This document shows, piece after piece, positions 33,852 to 42,314 of a stretch of DNA of 64,000 nucleotides. The DNA comes from JAOTVV01 sp041602035 (GTDB lineage: Bacteria > Gemmatimonadota > Gemmatimonadetes > Gemmatimonadales > GWC2-71-9). The notes under the pieces were generated by a model that did not search any database, was not told where the DNA came from, and saw only the letters and a list, made by a program, of their open reading frames with translations. The DNA lies in contig JBFIHA010000003.1 of assembly GCA_041602035.1 (NCBI GenBank), positions 62,001-126,000 on the forward strand. Direction: 5' to 3'. The position numbers were made by a program, and so were the translations under genes. Every line of letters begins with the position of its first letter. Positions within the stretch are counted from its first letter, which is position 1.

Positions 33852-35234
33852 GTGACGGCGGCTAGCGAACGCAGCGCGGGCCTTCTTGCCCGCATCGGAC
33901 TCCGAACCCGCGAGCAACGGGCGTGGGCGATGTACGATTGGGCCAATTCGGCCATGATCGTCATCGTCGTGACGGCGGTCTTTCCCATCTTCTTCTCCTC
34001 GTACGCCGCCGCAGACCTTTCGCGTACCACGGCCACGTTCCGGCACAGCGTGGCGACGACCATCGGACTGACCATCATCGCCCTGCTGTCGCCGATCCTG
34101 GGCGCCATCGCCGACTACCAGCCGCTCAAAAAGAAGATGCTCGGCGGGTTCCTTGCACTCGGCACCGTGGCGATCGCCCTCATGTTCTTCATTCCCCGCG
34201 GAGGATGGCTCATTGCCGCGGTGCTTTTCGTGCTGGCCAACATCGGTGCGAATGGGAGCTTCGTGTTCTACGACTCCCTGCTCCCACACGTCGCGAGCAC
34301 CGGGGAAATCGACCGGGTGTCGACCGCTGGGTATGCGTTGGGGTACGTCGGCGGCGGCCTGATCCTGCTCGCGAGCCTGGTCGTCATCCAGCGGCCGGAT
34401 CTCATCGGGCTTCCGTCCGGCGAGGGACTCACGCCTCGAGAAGCATCGCTGCCGGCCCGTCTCGCGTTTCTCGCAACAGCCGTGTGGTGGGCGGTGTTCG
34501 CCATCCCGCTGTTCCGGCGCGTTCCCGAGCCCGCAGTGCGTGGCGTATCCGAGGCCGAGCGGCGTCTGGGACCGATGCGCGCTGCCGTCGGTCGGCTGCG
34601 CCAGACCTTCCGCGAGCTGCGGCGGTACCGAAACGCGTTTCTCCTGTTGGTCGCGTTCCTGGTGTACAACGACGGGATCGGCACCATCATTCGCATGGCG
34701 GCGATCTACGGTGAGGAACTTGGGATCGATCGCAGCGCGCTGATCGGAGCGATCGTGCTGGTGCAGTTCGTGGGGATCCCGTTCGCGTTGCTCTTCGGAC
34801 AGCTCGCCACGCGCATCGGCTCCAAGTCAGCCATCTTCGTGGGGCTTGCGTCCTACGTAGGGATCACCGTGGTCGGATACTTCATGCGGACGGCCACACA
34901 TTTTCTCATCCTGGCCGTGCTCGTGGGGATGGTGCAGGGCGGCACGCAAGCGCTGAGCCGTTCCCTGTTCGGGAGCATGATTCCGCGCCATGAGTCGGGT
35001 GAGTTCTTCGGGCTGTTTGCGGTCTTCGAGAAATTCGCGGGGATTTTCGGCCCGGCGATCTTCGGCCTCATGCTTGCGCTCACCGGATCGAGCCGCAGCG
35101 CGATCCTGTCGATCGTCGGGTTCTTCATCGTCGGTGCTGTCCTCCTCACCATGGTGAACGTCGATGAAGGCCAGCGGGTGGCACGGGAGGCTGAGCGGTC
35201 GGTTCAGGCGCCAACGGCGCCGTCGTCGGTGTGA
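33852..35234 (+). CDS. MFS transporter of the UMF1/Atg22 group
   Basis: A 460-residue inner-membrane carrier with about twelve helices. The N-terminal AWAMYDWANSAMIVIV is the signature of the UMF1 (Atg22-like) family, and ALSRSLFGSMIPRHESGEFFGLF is its second-half motif. Fungal relatives release amino acids from the vacuole; bacterial substrates are unknown. The start is a GTG with no obvious strong ribosome site. No gene overlaps point to partners; the neighbouring gene at 35325 is a small membrane protein. Confidence 0.9.
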   Translation: MTAASERSAGLLARIGLRTREQRAWAMYDWANSAMIVIVVTAVFPIFFSSYAAADLSRTTATFRHSVATTIGLTIIALLSPILGAIADYQPLKKKMLGGFLALGTVAIALMFFIPRGGWLIAAVLFVLANIGANGSFVFYDSLLPHVASTGEIDRVSTAGYALGYVGGGLILLASLVVIQRPDLIGLPSGEGLTPREASLPARLAFLATAVWWAVFAIPLFRRVPEPAVRGVSEAERRLGPMRAAVGRLRQTFRELRRYRNAFLLLVAFLVYNDGIGTIIRMAAIYGEELGIDRSALIGAIVLVQFVGIPFALLFGQLATRIGSKSAIFVGLASYVGITVVGYFMRTATHFLILAVLVGMVQGGTQALSRSLFGSMIPRHESGEFFGLFAVFEKFAGIFGPAIFGLMLALTGSSRSAILSIVGFFIVGAVLLTMVNVDEGQRVAREAERSVQAPTAPSSV

Positions 35235-35324
35235 GCGGCGCTGGACGAACGACACGCTGGTCGCGCCGGCGCGGCGGAATATCTTCGAACCATCGCGTGT
35301 CCTCGGCGGACGAAAGGTGATACC

Positions 35325-35708
35325 ATGACGCTCGAGCAGGGCTTTCTCTGGCTGGTCGCTGCCGCGTTTGCGGCCATCGGCGTAGGCTTTCTGTGGGCCC
35401 CCGAAGCGTGGGCACGGTACATCGAGATCGTTGTGCCAACGCCCACGGCGCGCACCGACCTGCGCGCCACCTACGGCGGCTTCGTACTCGCGTTCGGCGT
35501 GTTCCTGGGCGTGAGTGCCTTGTGGCCTGATTGGACGCGCGCCGGGTTGGCGGCCTGCGGCCTGGCCCTGGCCGGATTCGCGGCGGGTCGCCTCATCGGC
35601 ATCCTCGTCGAGGGCGTCGCCAGCCGACTGATGTACGTCTTCCTGCTCATCGAGGTCACCGGAGCGGTGCTGGCGTTCTACGGACTGGTCCGCCACGGCC
35701 GACTGTGA
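35325..35708 (+). CDS. DUF4345-type small membrane protein
   Basis: A 127-residue protein with four membrane helices. The phrase RATYGGFVLAFGVFLGVSAL, with a Tyr-Gly pair in helix 2, fits DUF4345 proteins of unknown role. AAAGGTG precedes the ATG by a usual distance. Confidence 0.8.
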   Translation: MTLEQGFLWLVAAAFAAIGVGFLWAPEAWARYIEIVVPTPTARTDLRATYGGFVLAFGVFLGVSALWPDWTRAGLAACGLALAGFAAGRLIGILVEGVASRLMYVFLLIEVTGAVLAFYGLVRHGRL

Positions 35709-35902
35709 TCGACCGCTGTCTGCCACGCTGGAGGGGCTTCGCGGTGGTCACCCGTAGGACGACCCGATTAGCTTGAGACGTTGCCCATCGTGATGCGGAT
35801 GGGATGGCGGGGCGGAACGACGGGTACGCCGTTCGCGTTCCGGCCGTCCGTCGGCGCGTCCTCACCCCAACCACTCGTATCGTCGTGACGAAGTCTCCCT
35901 CG

Positions 35903-37090
35903 ATGTTCCGCAACGCGCGAATTCCCTACGGCACGTGGGGCAGTAGTTACTTCCCCGCGTGGCAGACCTCGGCGCTCGCCGAGGTCAACATCGGGCAGTT
36001 CGCTGGCGAAGCCATGAACCGGATTCTGGCGCTGCGACGGGTTCCGACCAATGCGCTGGACTATCTGGTCATCGGCTCGACCATTCCTTGGCACTGGAAG
36101 TTCTGGAACGCGCCGCTGGTGGCGAGCTGCATGGGCCATCGGGTGCCGGGCTTCCACATGGAACAGGCGTGCGCCACCGGACTCCAGGCCGTTCTCCTCG
36201 CGGGGGCCGAAGTGGACACCGGAGCCCACGACGTGGTGGGTGTACTCACGTTCGACCGGACCAGCGACTCGCCCGTCGGCGTGTTTCCCGAGCGACGGGC
36301 CCACGAACGCACCAAGCCGATCAGTGATGTGTGGGACAACTTCGGGTTCGACCCGGCCACGGGGAACGCCATGATCACCACGGCGGGTCTCGCCGCGCGC
36401 AAGTATAACATCGATCGCCAAGAGGTCGACGAGCTCGCGTTTCACCGGCACGAGCAGTACTTCCAGGCGAAACGATCGGGATTTCTCGAGCGCGTGCTCG
36501 TGCCGCTCGAGGTTCTAAACCTCCAGGGCCGGCCCATGGGGCGCATCGACGATGATCTTGGCGTGCGAAAGCTGACGCTGGAAGGCCTGCGCGCGATGCG
36601 CGAGCTGGATACCTGTGTCACGAGCGGCACGCAGACCCACGCGTCCGATGGAATGGCCGCGCTCTTGGTGACCACGCCGGGACGCGCCAAGGAGCTGAGC
36701 CCGCGTCCCGAGATCGAGATCCGATTCGTGGCGAAGGCGGTGGTGCGCGCGCAGCCAAGCCTGATGCCGGAGGCGCCGGCGCTGGCCGTCAAGAAGCTGC
36801 TCGGTGCCACAGGGCTCACGATGGCCGACATCGCCGTCGTCAAGAATCACAATCCGTTCGCTGTGAACGACGCGGTGTTCACTCGAGTCATGGACTTCGA
36901 CTGGAAGAAGATGAACACCACGGGCAGCTCACTCGTGTGGGGTCATCCACAGGGACCGACGCTCACTCGCATCGTGATCGAGGCCTTGGAGGAAGCGGTC
37001 GACCTCGGCGGTGGGCACGTGCTCGTGTTCGGATGCGCCGCCGGCGACCTCGGCATTGCGGCGATCCTCAAGGTGTCGGAAGGAGCGTGA
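35903..37090 (+). CDS. Thiolase-family acyl-CoA acyltransferase
   Basis: A 395-residue thiolase that would cleave 3-oxoacyl-CoA with CoA. Its nucleophile Cys is in EQACATGLQA; the His/Asn position reads KNHNPFAVND instead of the usual NEAFA, GHPQGPT is normal, and the C-terminal Cys loop is FGCAAGDLG instead of CxGGG. It may therefore have altered substrate range. The start is placed at the ATG of MFRNARIPYG, which fits family length; GTG 35885 and ATG 35804 are alternatives and no ribosome site decides. It ends four bases before the ATG of the fused dehydrogenase/hydratase, the next beta-oxidation step. Confidence 0.85.
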   Translation: MFRNARIPYGTWGSSYFPAWQTSALAEVNIGQFAGEAMNRILALRRVPTNALDYLVIGSTIPWHWKFWNAPLVASCMGHRVPGFHMEQACATGLQAVLLAGAEVDTGAHDVVGVLTFDRTSDSPVGVFPERRAHERTKPISDVWDNFGFDPATGNAMITTAGLAARKYNIDRQEVDELAFHRHEQYFQAKRSGFLERVLVPLEVLNLQGRPMGRIDDDLGVRKLTLEGLRAMRELDTCVTSGTQTHASDGMAALLVTTPGRAKELSPRPEIEIRFVAKAVVRAQPSLMPEAPALAVKKLLGATGLTMADIAVVKNHNPFAVNDAVFTRVMDFDWKKMNTTGSSLVWGHPQGPTLTRIVIEALEEAVDLGGGHVLVFGCAAGDLGIAAILKVSEGA

Positions 37091-37094
37091 GGGG

Positions 37095-39182
37095 ATGAGC
37101 ACGGTGATGCGACAGCCGACCCTGCAGACGATCGGCCTGGGGACCGTCCTCGACCTGTTCCGGAATGGCCGGCCGCCGGCTGACGCGGGTGAACTGGTGG
37201 AGCGCGTGTTCGGCCCGGCGGCTCGCCGCGGCGCCATGGTGATCTCCGGCGCCAATGGAATCGTCGGTGCAGGAAAGACGATGCAGCTGGGATCCCGGCT
37301 CGAGCCGCACGGCGTGCGTCTGGTGGCGCTCGACTTCCCCAACGCCCCCGACGGGATCGGGAAGCAGTACCCGGGCTTGGTCCAAGCATTCGGATCCGAC
37401 GGCGCGGCGCGGATCATGGCGAACATCGTACGGCTGACCTACGACGGACAACGCCTTCCGCCGGAGCTGACGAATCTCGAGCCGCGGTTCCTGCTGGAAG
37501 CCATCCCGGAAATCCTGGAAGTGAAGCGTGCGCACTACCGCATCTTCCGCGAGGCGTTTCCCGGCATCGGGATCCGATCGGTGACCTCGGGCTTCCCCAG
37601 TGCCGAGCTGGGTGTGGGGATCGCCCATCCCGCGTTCCCGCACGAGATCAACAAGGTGTGGGAAATCGTGGAGCCGGAGCCGTCGGCATTCACCCAGTTG
37701 CTGTGGACACTCGGGCTCGTCCCCGTCCCGGTGAGCGATCACTGGTCGTTCGTGCTGGACGTGCTGTTCTGCGGCGTCACGCTGGCCGGGCTCCGCTACC
37801 ACCACGCCCGCAACATGCCGTATTGGAAGATCGACAAGTTTGCGCGCAAACTCGTGGGACCCAATCCGTTCCGAGCGCACGACGCCATCGGCGCCAAGGG
37901 CGCAAACTTCCTCACGTGGTCGTGTCTCCATCACCTGGCGGAGCACTACGGCGAGGTCTTCCGTCCGACGCCGGAGCTCGAGGCGCACAAGGACAGCGGG
38001 CAGGACTGGTACCCGCCCAACCACTTCCGACCGGTGGTGAACTGGTCGCTGGACGAGATCGACCGGGAGGAGTTCCGCGCGTGGCTCCTGGGACCCGTGT
38101 ACCAGATGACGAGCCTCATGTTGCACGAGCGGCGGGCACACCTCGCACACCTGAATGCCATCGGGGAGCTGTGCGCCCAGTTCCGTCGTGGTGTGCTCGC
38201 GTTGATGCGGGAAGCTGGCCCCGACGGAGTGCGTGAGACCGTGCAGGCCTATCATCGGCTGCACCCCGCCGCGGCCAAGAGCGCCTGGTATCCCAAGGCC
38301 GTGGCGACGATGGACGCCCCGGAGTGGCAACAGCTCTACGTGAATGCCGAGCACGACGGCCACGTCGGTGTGATATCGATCAGCCGAGAGTCGTACAACC
38401 GCGACGTCGATGCGGAGTTGAATCGAGCACTCGACTGGCTCGTGGCCGCGACGATCGATCGGGTGATCGTGACCGGCGATTTCCATCTCTCGACCCAGAT
38501 GGTCGGCGCCGACACCGCGGAGTTCTATCCGGCGCTGGAGCGTGCGGAGGACGGTGAACGGATCGCGAGCAACTGGTCGCGCACCGCGCGGCGACTCCAC
38601 GACGATTTCGCCATCTCGGTGGGGTTCGTTGCCGGGAAACGAGCACTCGGCGGCATGCTGGAACTGCTCACGCATTGCCACTTTCTCCTGGCGGTCGAGG
38701 GGGCGTCGTTGGGGTTCCCCGAAGTGACCCTGCCCGTCGTGCCCGGAATGGAGGGCTGCCACTGGCCGTTCCGCAAAGTGGGCGCGACCGATCGGCAGAA
38801 GCTGATGCACCTGCTCATGAGCGGGCGACCGGTGCGGGCCCCGGAGGCAGTGGGGTGGCTGATCGACTATGCGGGGCCGCTGAACGCGGCTCTGGCCACG
38901 GCTTGGGCTGTCGCCACCGGTGCCCCGCACGATGTCAAACCGCGCAAGCTCGCGACCGGGAAGATCCAGGTGTCGGCCGACATCAGCGGACTACCGCCCA
39001 CCGGTGCGCCGGAGACCGAGGCGGGCCGCGCAGCCATCATGGAGTGCGTGCAGCGTTCCTGCGACGTATCGCTCCACGATGCCTTACCGCTCCAGGCTAA
39101 GCTGTCGGCGGCGTTCATGGTCTCGGAGGCGTGTCGCTCGGGTGTGGTTGGGGCTGAGTACCAGAAGACGGTGAAGGTATGA
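37095..39182 (+). CDS. 3-hydroxyacyl-CoA dehydrogenase / enoyl-CoA hydratase fusion (dehydrogenase first)
   Basis: A 695-residue bifunctional beta-oxidation enzyme. The N-terminal half begins with a Rossmann loop (ISGANGIVGAGKTMQLG) and has the dehydrogenase His in GIAHPAFPHEINKVWEIVE. The C-terminal half (about 440-620) is a crotonase fold: oxyanion phrase ALGGMLELLTHC and acidic residue in LGFPEVTLPVVPGMEG. Order is dehydrogenase-hydratase, as in FadN of Bacillus, and opposite to FadB. A segment of some 200 residues between them is not recognised. AGGAG at 37081-37085 sets the start. The upstream thiolase completes a beta-oxidation unit; substrate could be the dicarboxylic acyl-CoA from ring opening. 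Confidence 0.88.
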   Translation: MSTVMRQPTLQTIGLGTVLDLFRNGRPPADAGELVERVFGPAARRGAMVISGANGIVGAGKTMQLGSRLEPHGVRLVALDFPNAPDGIGKQYPGLVQAFGSDGAARIMANIVRLTYDGQRLPPELTNLEPRFLLEAIPEILEVKRAHYRIFREAFPGIGIRSVTSGFPSAELGVGIAHPAFPHEINKVWEIVEPEPSAFTQLLWTLGLVPVPVSDHWSFVLDVLFCGVTLAGLRYHHARNMPYWKIDKFARKLVGPNPFRAHDAIGAKGANFLTWSCLHHLAEHYGEVFRPTPELEAHKDSGQDWYPPNHFRPVVNWSLDEIDREEFRAWLLGPVYQMTSLMLHERRAHLAHLNAIGELCAQFRRGVLALMREAGPDGVRETVQAYHRLHPAAAKSAWYPKAVATMDAPEWQQLYVNAEHDGHVGVISISRESYNRDVDAELNRALDWLVAATIDRVIVTGDFHLSTQMVGADTAEFYPALERAEDGERIASNWSRTARRLHDDFAISVGFVAGKRALGGMLELLTHCHFLLAVEGASLGFPEVTLPVVPGMEGCHWPFRKVGATDRQKLMHLLMSGRPVRAPEAVGWLIDYAGPLNAALATAWAVATGAPHDVKPRKLATGKIQVSADISGLPPTGAPETEAGRAAIMECVQRSCDVSLHDALPLQAKLSAAFMVSEACRSGVVGAEYQKTVKV

Positions 39183-39460
39183 TCGGATGGGCGCACGGGG
39201 CTCACCGAAGACCAGCCGCGCCCTTCGGTCGCGTGGTGCTTGTGGCTTTTCTCGCGTTCACTGCCTGTGGTGACGATGACGACATCACGGGATCCGGAAA
39301 CGCGCCCGCCGATCACACGATCAGCAAGAGCGGCGCCGTGCACAAGGCCGGCCTGGAGGATGCGACCGTGAATTGCACCGGCTGCCACGGCGCCGACCTG
39401 ATGGGTGGCCCCACTGGGCAACCGTCGTGCTACACGTGTCACGGAAAGCGGTGGAACTGA
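39179..39460 (+). CDS. Small diheme c-type cytochrome lipoprotein
   Basis: A 93-residue exported protein with lipobox (AFTACGDD), then two haem-binding motifs, CTGCH and CYTCH, only about 18 residues apart at the C-terminus. It has no other fold signal and is too small to be a normal two-domain cytochrome; it resembles single-repeat multihaem fragments. Its ATG overlaps the stop of the beta-oxidation gene (ATGA), so it is coupled to it. Its end overlaps the convergent transglutaminase-like gene by 22 bases. Confidence 0.8.
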   Translation: MIGWAHGAHRRPAAPFGRVVLVAFLAFTACGDDDDITGSGNAPADHTISKSGAVHKAGLEDATVNCTGCHGADLMGGPTGQPSCYTCHGKRWN

Positions 39461-40149
39461 CCGGGAGGAAGCGTCGGTGTGCTTCTTTCTTCCGTCCCAC
39501 GGGTCACGGTATACACGCCGTCCGAGACAAGGCCCGGGTAGTGGGCCTCGAAAGCGGCGCGGATCTGTTCCAGCGGCAAGTCGGCGAACTGGCCACGGTC
39601 GCGCACATACTCCATGTAGCGGTTCCCCTCCCGGTCTGCCTGTTGGAACAGACTGTCGTGTCGTCCGTCGAACTCGAGAGGCTCCACCCCAAAGCGCTCG
39701 CACAGAGCCCTGTTGAATGCTGGCGTCGCCTTGACCCATCGGCGCTCGATCCAGAGTTCGGCATAGCCGTGGAACACAAAGAGGTCAGTACCCATGGCGC
39801 GCTGCATGGCGGCCGTCGCAAGGTGGTTCCGGACGTCCGCGAACCCAAGCCGGCTGGGAATGCCGAGCGCCCGCGCGGCTGCGGCCAGCAGCAGCGCCTT
39901 GGCCACGCAGAAGCCGCTGCCCCGTGCGAGCACGCTGCTGGCGCGCATCGCGTCCGGACGAAGGTCGATGTCGCTGGCATCGTACCGGATGCGGTCGCGC
40001 ACGGCGTAGTAGAGGGCTGTCGCCCGTCCGGTGGTCTCGTCAGTGCTCCTGGCGAGGTGGGTCGCGAAGTGGACGACGGAGGGGTGTTCCGCGTCAATGA
40101 ACCGGGTGGCAACCAGGTAGGCGTTGGGCTCGACTGCCGGTGAGTGCAT
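39439..40149 (-). CDS. Transglutaminase-like cysteine hydrolase
   Basis: A 236-residue soluble protein of the transglutaminase-like superfamily: VRDRIRYDASD, Cys in GSGFCVAKALLLAAAARALGIPSR, and His in FVFHGYAELWI, followed by an Asp/Asn position in KATPAFN. These are usually peptidases or amidohydrolases in bacteria. Its 3' end overlaps the diheme gene (39439-39460) on the other strand. It lies between CoA-metabolic genes, without evident link. Confidence 0.85.
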   Translation of the reverse strand: MHSPAVEPNAYLVATRFIDAEHPSVVHFATHLARSTDETTGRATALYYAVRDRIRYDASDIDLRPDAMRASSVLARGSGFCVAKALLLAAAARALGIPSRLGFADVRNHLATAAMQRAMGTDLFVFHGYAELWIERRWVKATPAFNRALCERFGVEPLEFDGRHDSLFQQADREGNRYMEYVRDRGQFADLPLEQIRAAFEAHYPGLVSDGVYTVTRGTEERSTPTLPPGQFHRFP

Positions 40150-40170
40150 GACGCTCCGCGCCGGCTCGGG

Positions 40171-41424
40171 TCACGACGTTGCGGTGACCGACTCCACTGC
40201 TTCGAGAATCTCCTCTTCGGTGAGGAGCCGCTCCGACTTCTTGGCGACGGCGAGTACGGCCTGCACCACATCCTGGCTAGTGGGCAGACCGCGGCTCTGG
40301 AGGTAGAAGATCACGTTCGACGCGCCGGACATGTGACCGATCTCGATCTCCTGCTCCCGGCCCACCCAGCTCGCCGGCACCCCCGAATAGACGCGATCGG
40401 CGAGCCATGCCGCGCCCTTCCGCTGCGCCTTGATCACGGCCGCCGCGTGAACGCCCGTTGCCGTGCGGAACGCGTCTCGGCCCACAATCGGCGTATTGAC
40501 CGGGATGGGCACGCCGACGGCCTTTGACACGGTGTCGACGTAGTCCGGCAGGGCCGTCAAATCGTCGTGGCGCCACCCCAGGAGCTTGAGGTTCACGAGC
40601 AGCTGCTCCATCGGCGTGTTCCCGACCCGCTCGCCCACGCCCAACGCCGTTCCGTGTACGCGCGTGGCTCCAGCCTCGATCGCCGCCAGCGTGTTCGCCA
40701 CGTCCAGCCCGCGATCCCGATGACCGTGCCAATCGATGCCGACCCGGTCGGCGACGCCGAGCTCGACCGTGAGCCGTTTGACCCAGGAAACGAGGTTCCG
40801 GACGCCTTGGGGGACCGCGGCCCCCACGGTATCACACAGGCACAGTCGCTTCGCTCCCGCGTCGACAGCTGCCGAGAGCAGTACGCGCAGATCGTTGGGG
40901 TTGGCGCGGATCGTGTCCTCGGTCACGTACATGACGTCGAGACCCTCACCGACCGCGAATTCCACCGCGTCCCGTGAGAGCCGCAGGATGTGATCGATGT
41001 CCCATTCTTCGGCGTACTGTCGGATGGGGCTCGACCCGATGAACACACACGCCTCGATGGGAACACCCGTCTTCTGCGTGACGTCCGCGATCGGCTGAAT
41101 GTCGACTACCATGGTCCGGGCGGCGCAGTTGGCATGGATGTGCAGCTTGTTGTCGGCGATCTCTCGGCAGAGCCGCTCCACCGCCTCGCGCTGCCGGGGG
41201 CCGGATCCGGGCAGCCCGATATCCGCCGTCTCGATTCCAAGACTGTCCATCAGATGGAGAATCTTGATCTTGATCCCGAGCGGCGGGTCGGTCACGGACG
41301 GACTCTGCAGGCCGTCGCGTAGGGTCTCGTCGTCGAGCATGGCGACGGTTGGCGACGGCGCACCACCAGCGTCGGCGCTCGCCCAGTCGTAGATCAACGT
41401 GTCTTCGGAGGGAACCGTCGCCAT
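40171..41424 (-). CDS. LeuA-like (2-isopropylmalate/homocitrate synthase family) enzyme
   Basis: A 417-residue DRE-TIM metallolyase. The first motif is LDDETLRDGLQSP (RDGLQ as in HMG-CoA lyase instead of RDGEQ), the metal His pair is in DWHGHRDRGLDVANTLAAIEAGATRVHGT, and ALGVGERVGNTPMEQL closes the synthase-type core. The enzyme would condense a 2-oxoacid with acetyl-CoA, or cleave such a product. The C-terminal LeuA regulatory domain is absent, so leucine feedback is unlikely. GGGGG precedes ATG 41424; a GTG at 41451 overlapping the TPR stop is the other candidate. A LeuB-like gene is nearby at 42315. Confidence 0.85.
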   Translation of the reverse strand: MATVPSEDTLIYDWASADAGGAPSPTVAMLDDETLRDGLQSPSVTDPPLGIKIKILHLMDSLGIETADIGLPGSGPRQREAVERLCREIADNKLHIHANCAARTMVVDIQPIADVTQKTGVPIEACVFIGSSPIRQYAEEWDIDHILRLSRDAVEFAVGEGLDVMYVTEDTIRANPNDLRVLLSAAVDAGAKRLCLCDTVGAAVPQGVRNLVSWVKRLTVELGVADRVGIDWHGHRDRGLDVANTLAAIEAGATRVHGTALGVGERVGNTPMEQLLVNLKLLGWRHDDLTALPDYVDTVSKAVGVPIPVNTPIVGRDAFRTATGVHAAAVIKAQRKGAAWLADRVYSGVPASWVGREQEIEIGHMSGASNVIFYLQSRGLPTSQDVVQAVLAVAKKSERLLTEEEILEAVESVTATS

Positions 41425-41447
41425 ATGACCCCCGGATAACGCTCGTG

Positions 41448-42149
41448 TCACACCGCGGCGCGGCCGAATTGCCGTGCGCGCTCGAGCATCCTCGCCGCCT
41501 TCTTGTCGTCGCCCTGCTCCTTGGCGATGTGCGCGAGGTGATACAGGCTACTCACCTCTTCGATTCCCTCGTCGATCGAGCGCTGGAACTCCTTCGCTGC
41601 AGCATCGAGGTCCCCCCTCCGCTCATAAATCACGCCGATGTGGTACCGCGCCATGAGGTACTCGGGGGTGAGTGCCGTGCACTTCTCGAAGTGCTCGAGC
41701 GCCTGGTCCAGCTCACCGGCGTGGAACAACGCGATGGCGAGTCGGTAATGCGCCGCGTTGTAGCGCGGATCGATCTGCAGACAGCGGCGATAGGCGCGGA
41801 TAGCCTCGGGCATATTGCCGCGATGGTAGAAGGCGACGCCGAGGTCATAGGAACAGGTGACGAAGTTGGGCGCCAACTCGAGCGCCTTCTGGTATGACTC
41901 GATTGCCTTGTCCAGTGTGCCTTGATGGAAGTAGACCGTACCGAGCATGTGATTCGCTAGGGCGTGGTCGGGTTCGGCGTCGACCAGGCGCTCCAACTCG
42001 CGACGCGCGTCGCGGTGCTTGCCGTCCCGCTCGGGGACCAGCGCGTGCAGTAACCGGTGATCGATGTACGCGTCGCGGAGAAACATTCCGCACTCGGCGC
42101 AGAACTTGTCCTTTTCGGTCGCATCCCGACCGCATCGGGTGCATCGCAT
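41448..42149 (-). CDS. Zinc-ribbon TPR protein
   Basis: A 233-residue protein: an N-terminal zinc ribbon (MRCTRCGR, FCAECGMF) and about five tetratricopeptide repeats (for example ANHMLGTVYFHQGTLDKAIESYQKALELAP and SYDLGVAFYHRGNMPEAIRAYRRCL). It is cytoplasmic and probably a protein-protein adaptor. AAGGAG lies just before the ATG. Transcribed with the LeuA-like gene, whose first possible start it overlaps, and divergent from the LeuB-like gene. Confidence 0.88.
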   Translation of the reverse strand: MRCTRCGRDATEKDKFCAECGMFLRDAYIDHRLLHALVPERDGKHRDARRELERLVDAEPDHALANHMLGTVYFHQGTLDKAIESYQKALELAPNFVTCSYDLGVAFYHRGNMPEAIRAYRRCLQIDPRYNAAHYRLAIALFHAGELDQALEHFEKCTALTPEYLMARYHIGVIYERRGDLDAAAKEFQRSIDEGIEEVSSLYHLAHIAKEQGDDKKAARMLERARQFGRAAV

Positions 42150-42314
42150 TGGTGGAGTCTCCTTGAGTCCAGCGAGGCTTCCCCCGCCTGCCTACCGTAA
42201 AGATGTGCTCGGGACCGTGACCCCACAACGCGCCAGGTCGCGGCCCGGGGGTGGACCTCGCGCGTCGGGCACCCGCCAGGCAACTTTGGGCATCGCCTGA
42301 GCGAGGGAGGGGGT

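Noticed and set aside
37068..38930. Minus-strand open frame of 620 codons opposite the beta-oxidation fusion
   Set aside because: Shadow of the true gene; composition is unlike a protein and no ribosome site is present.
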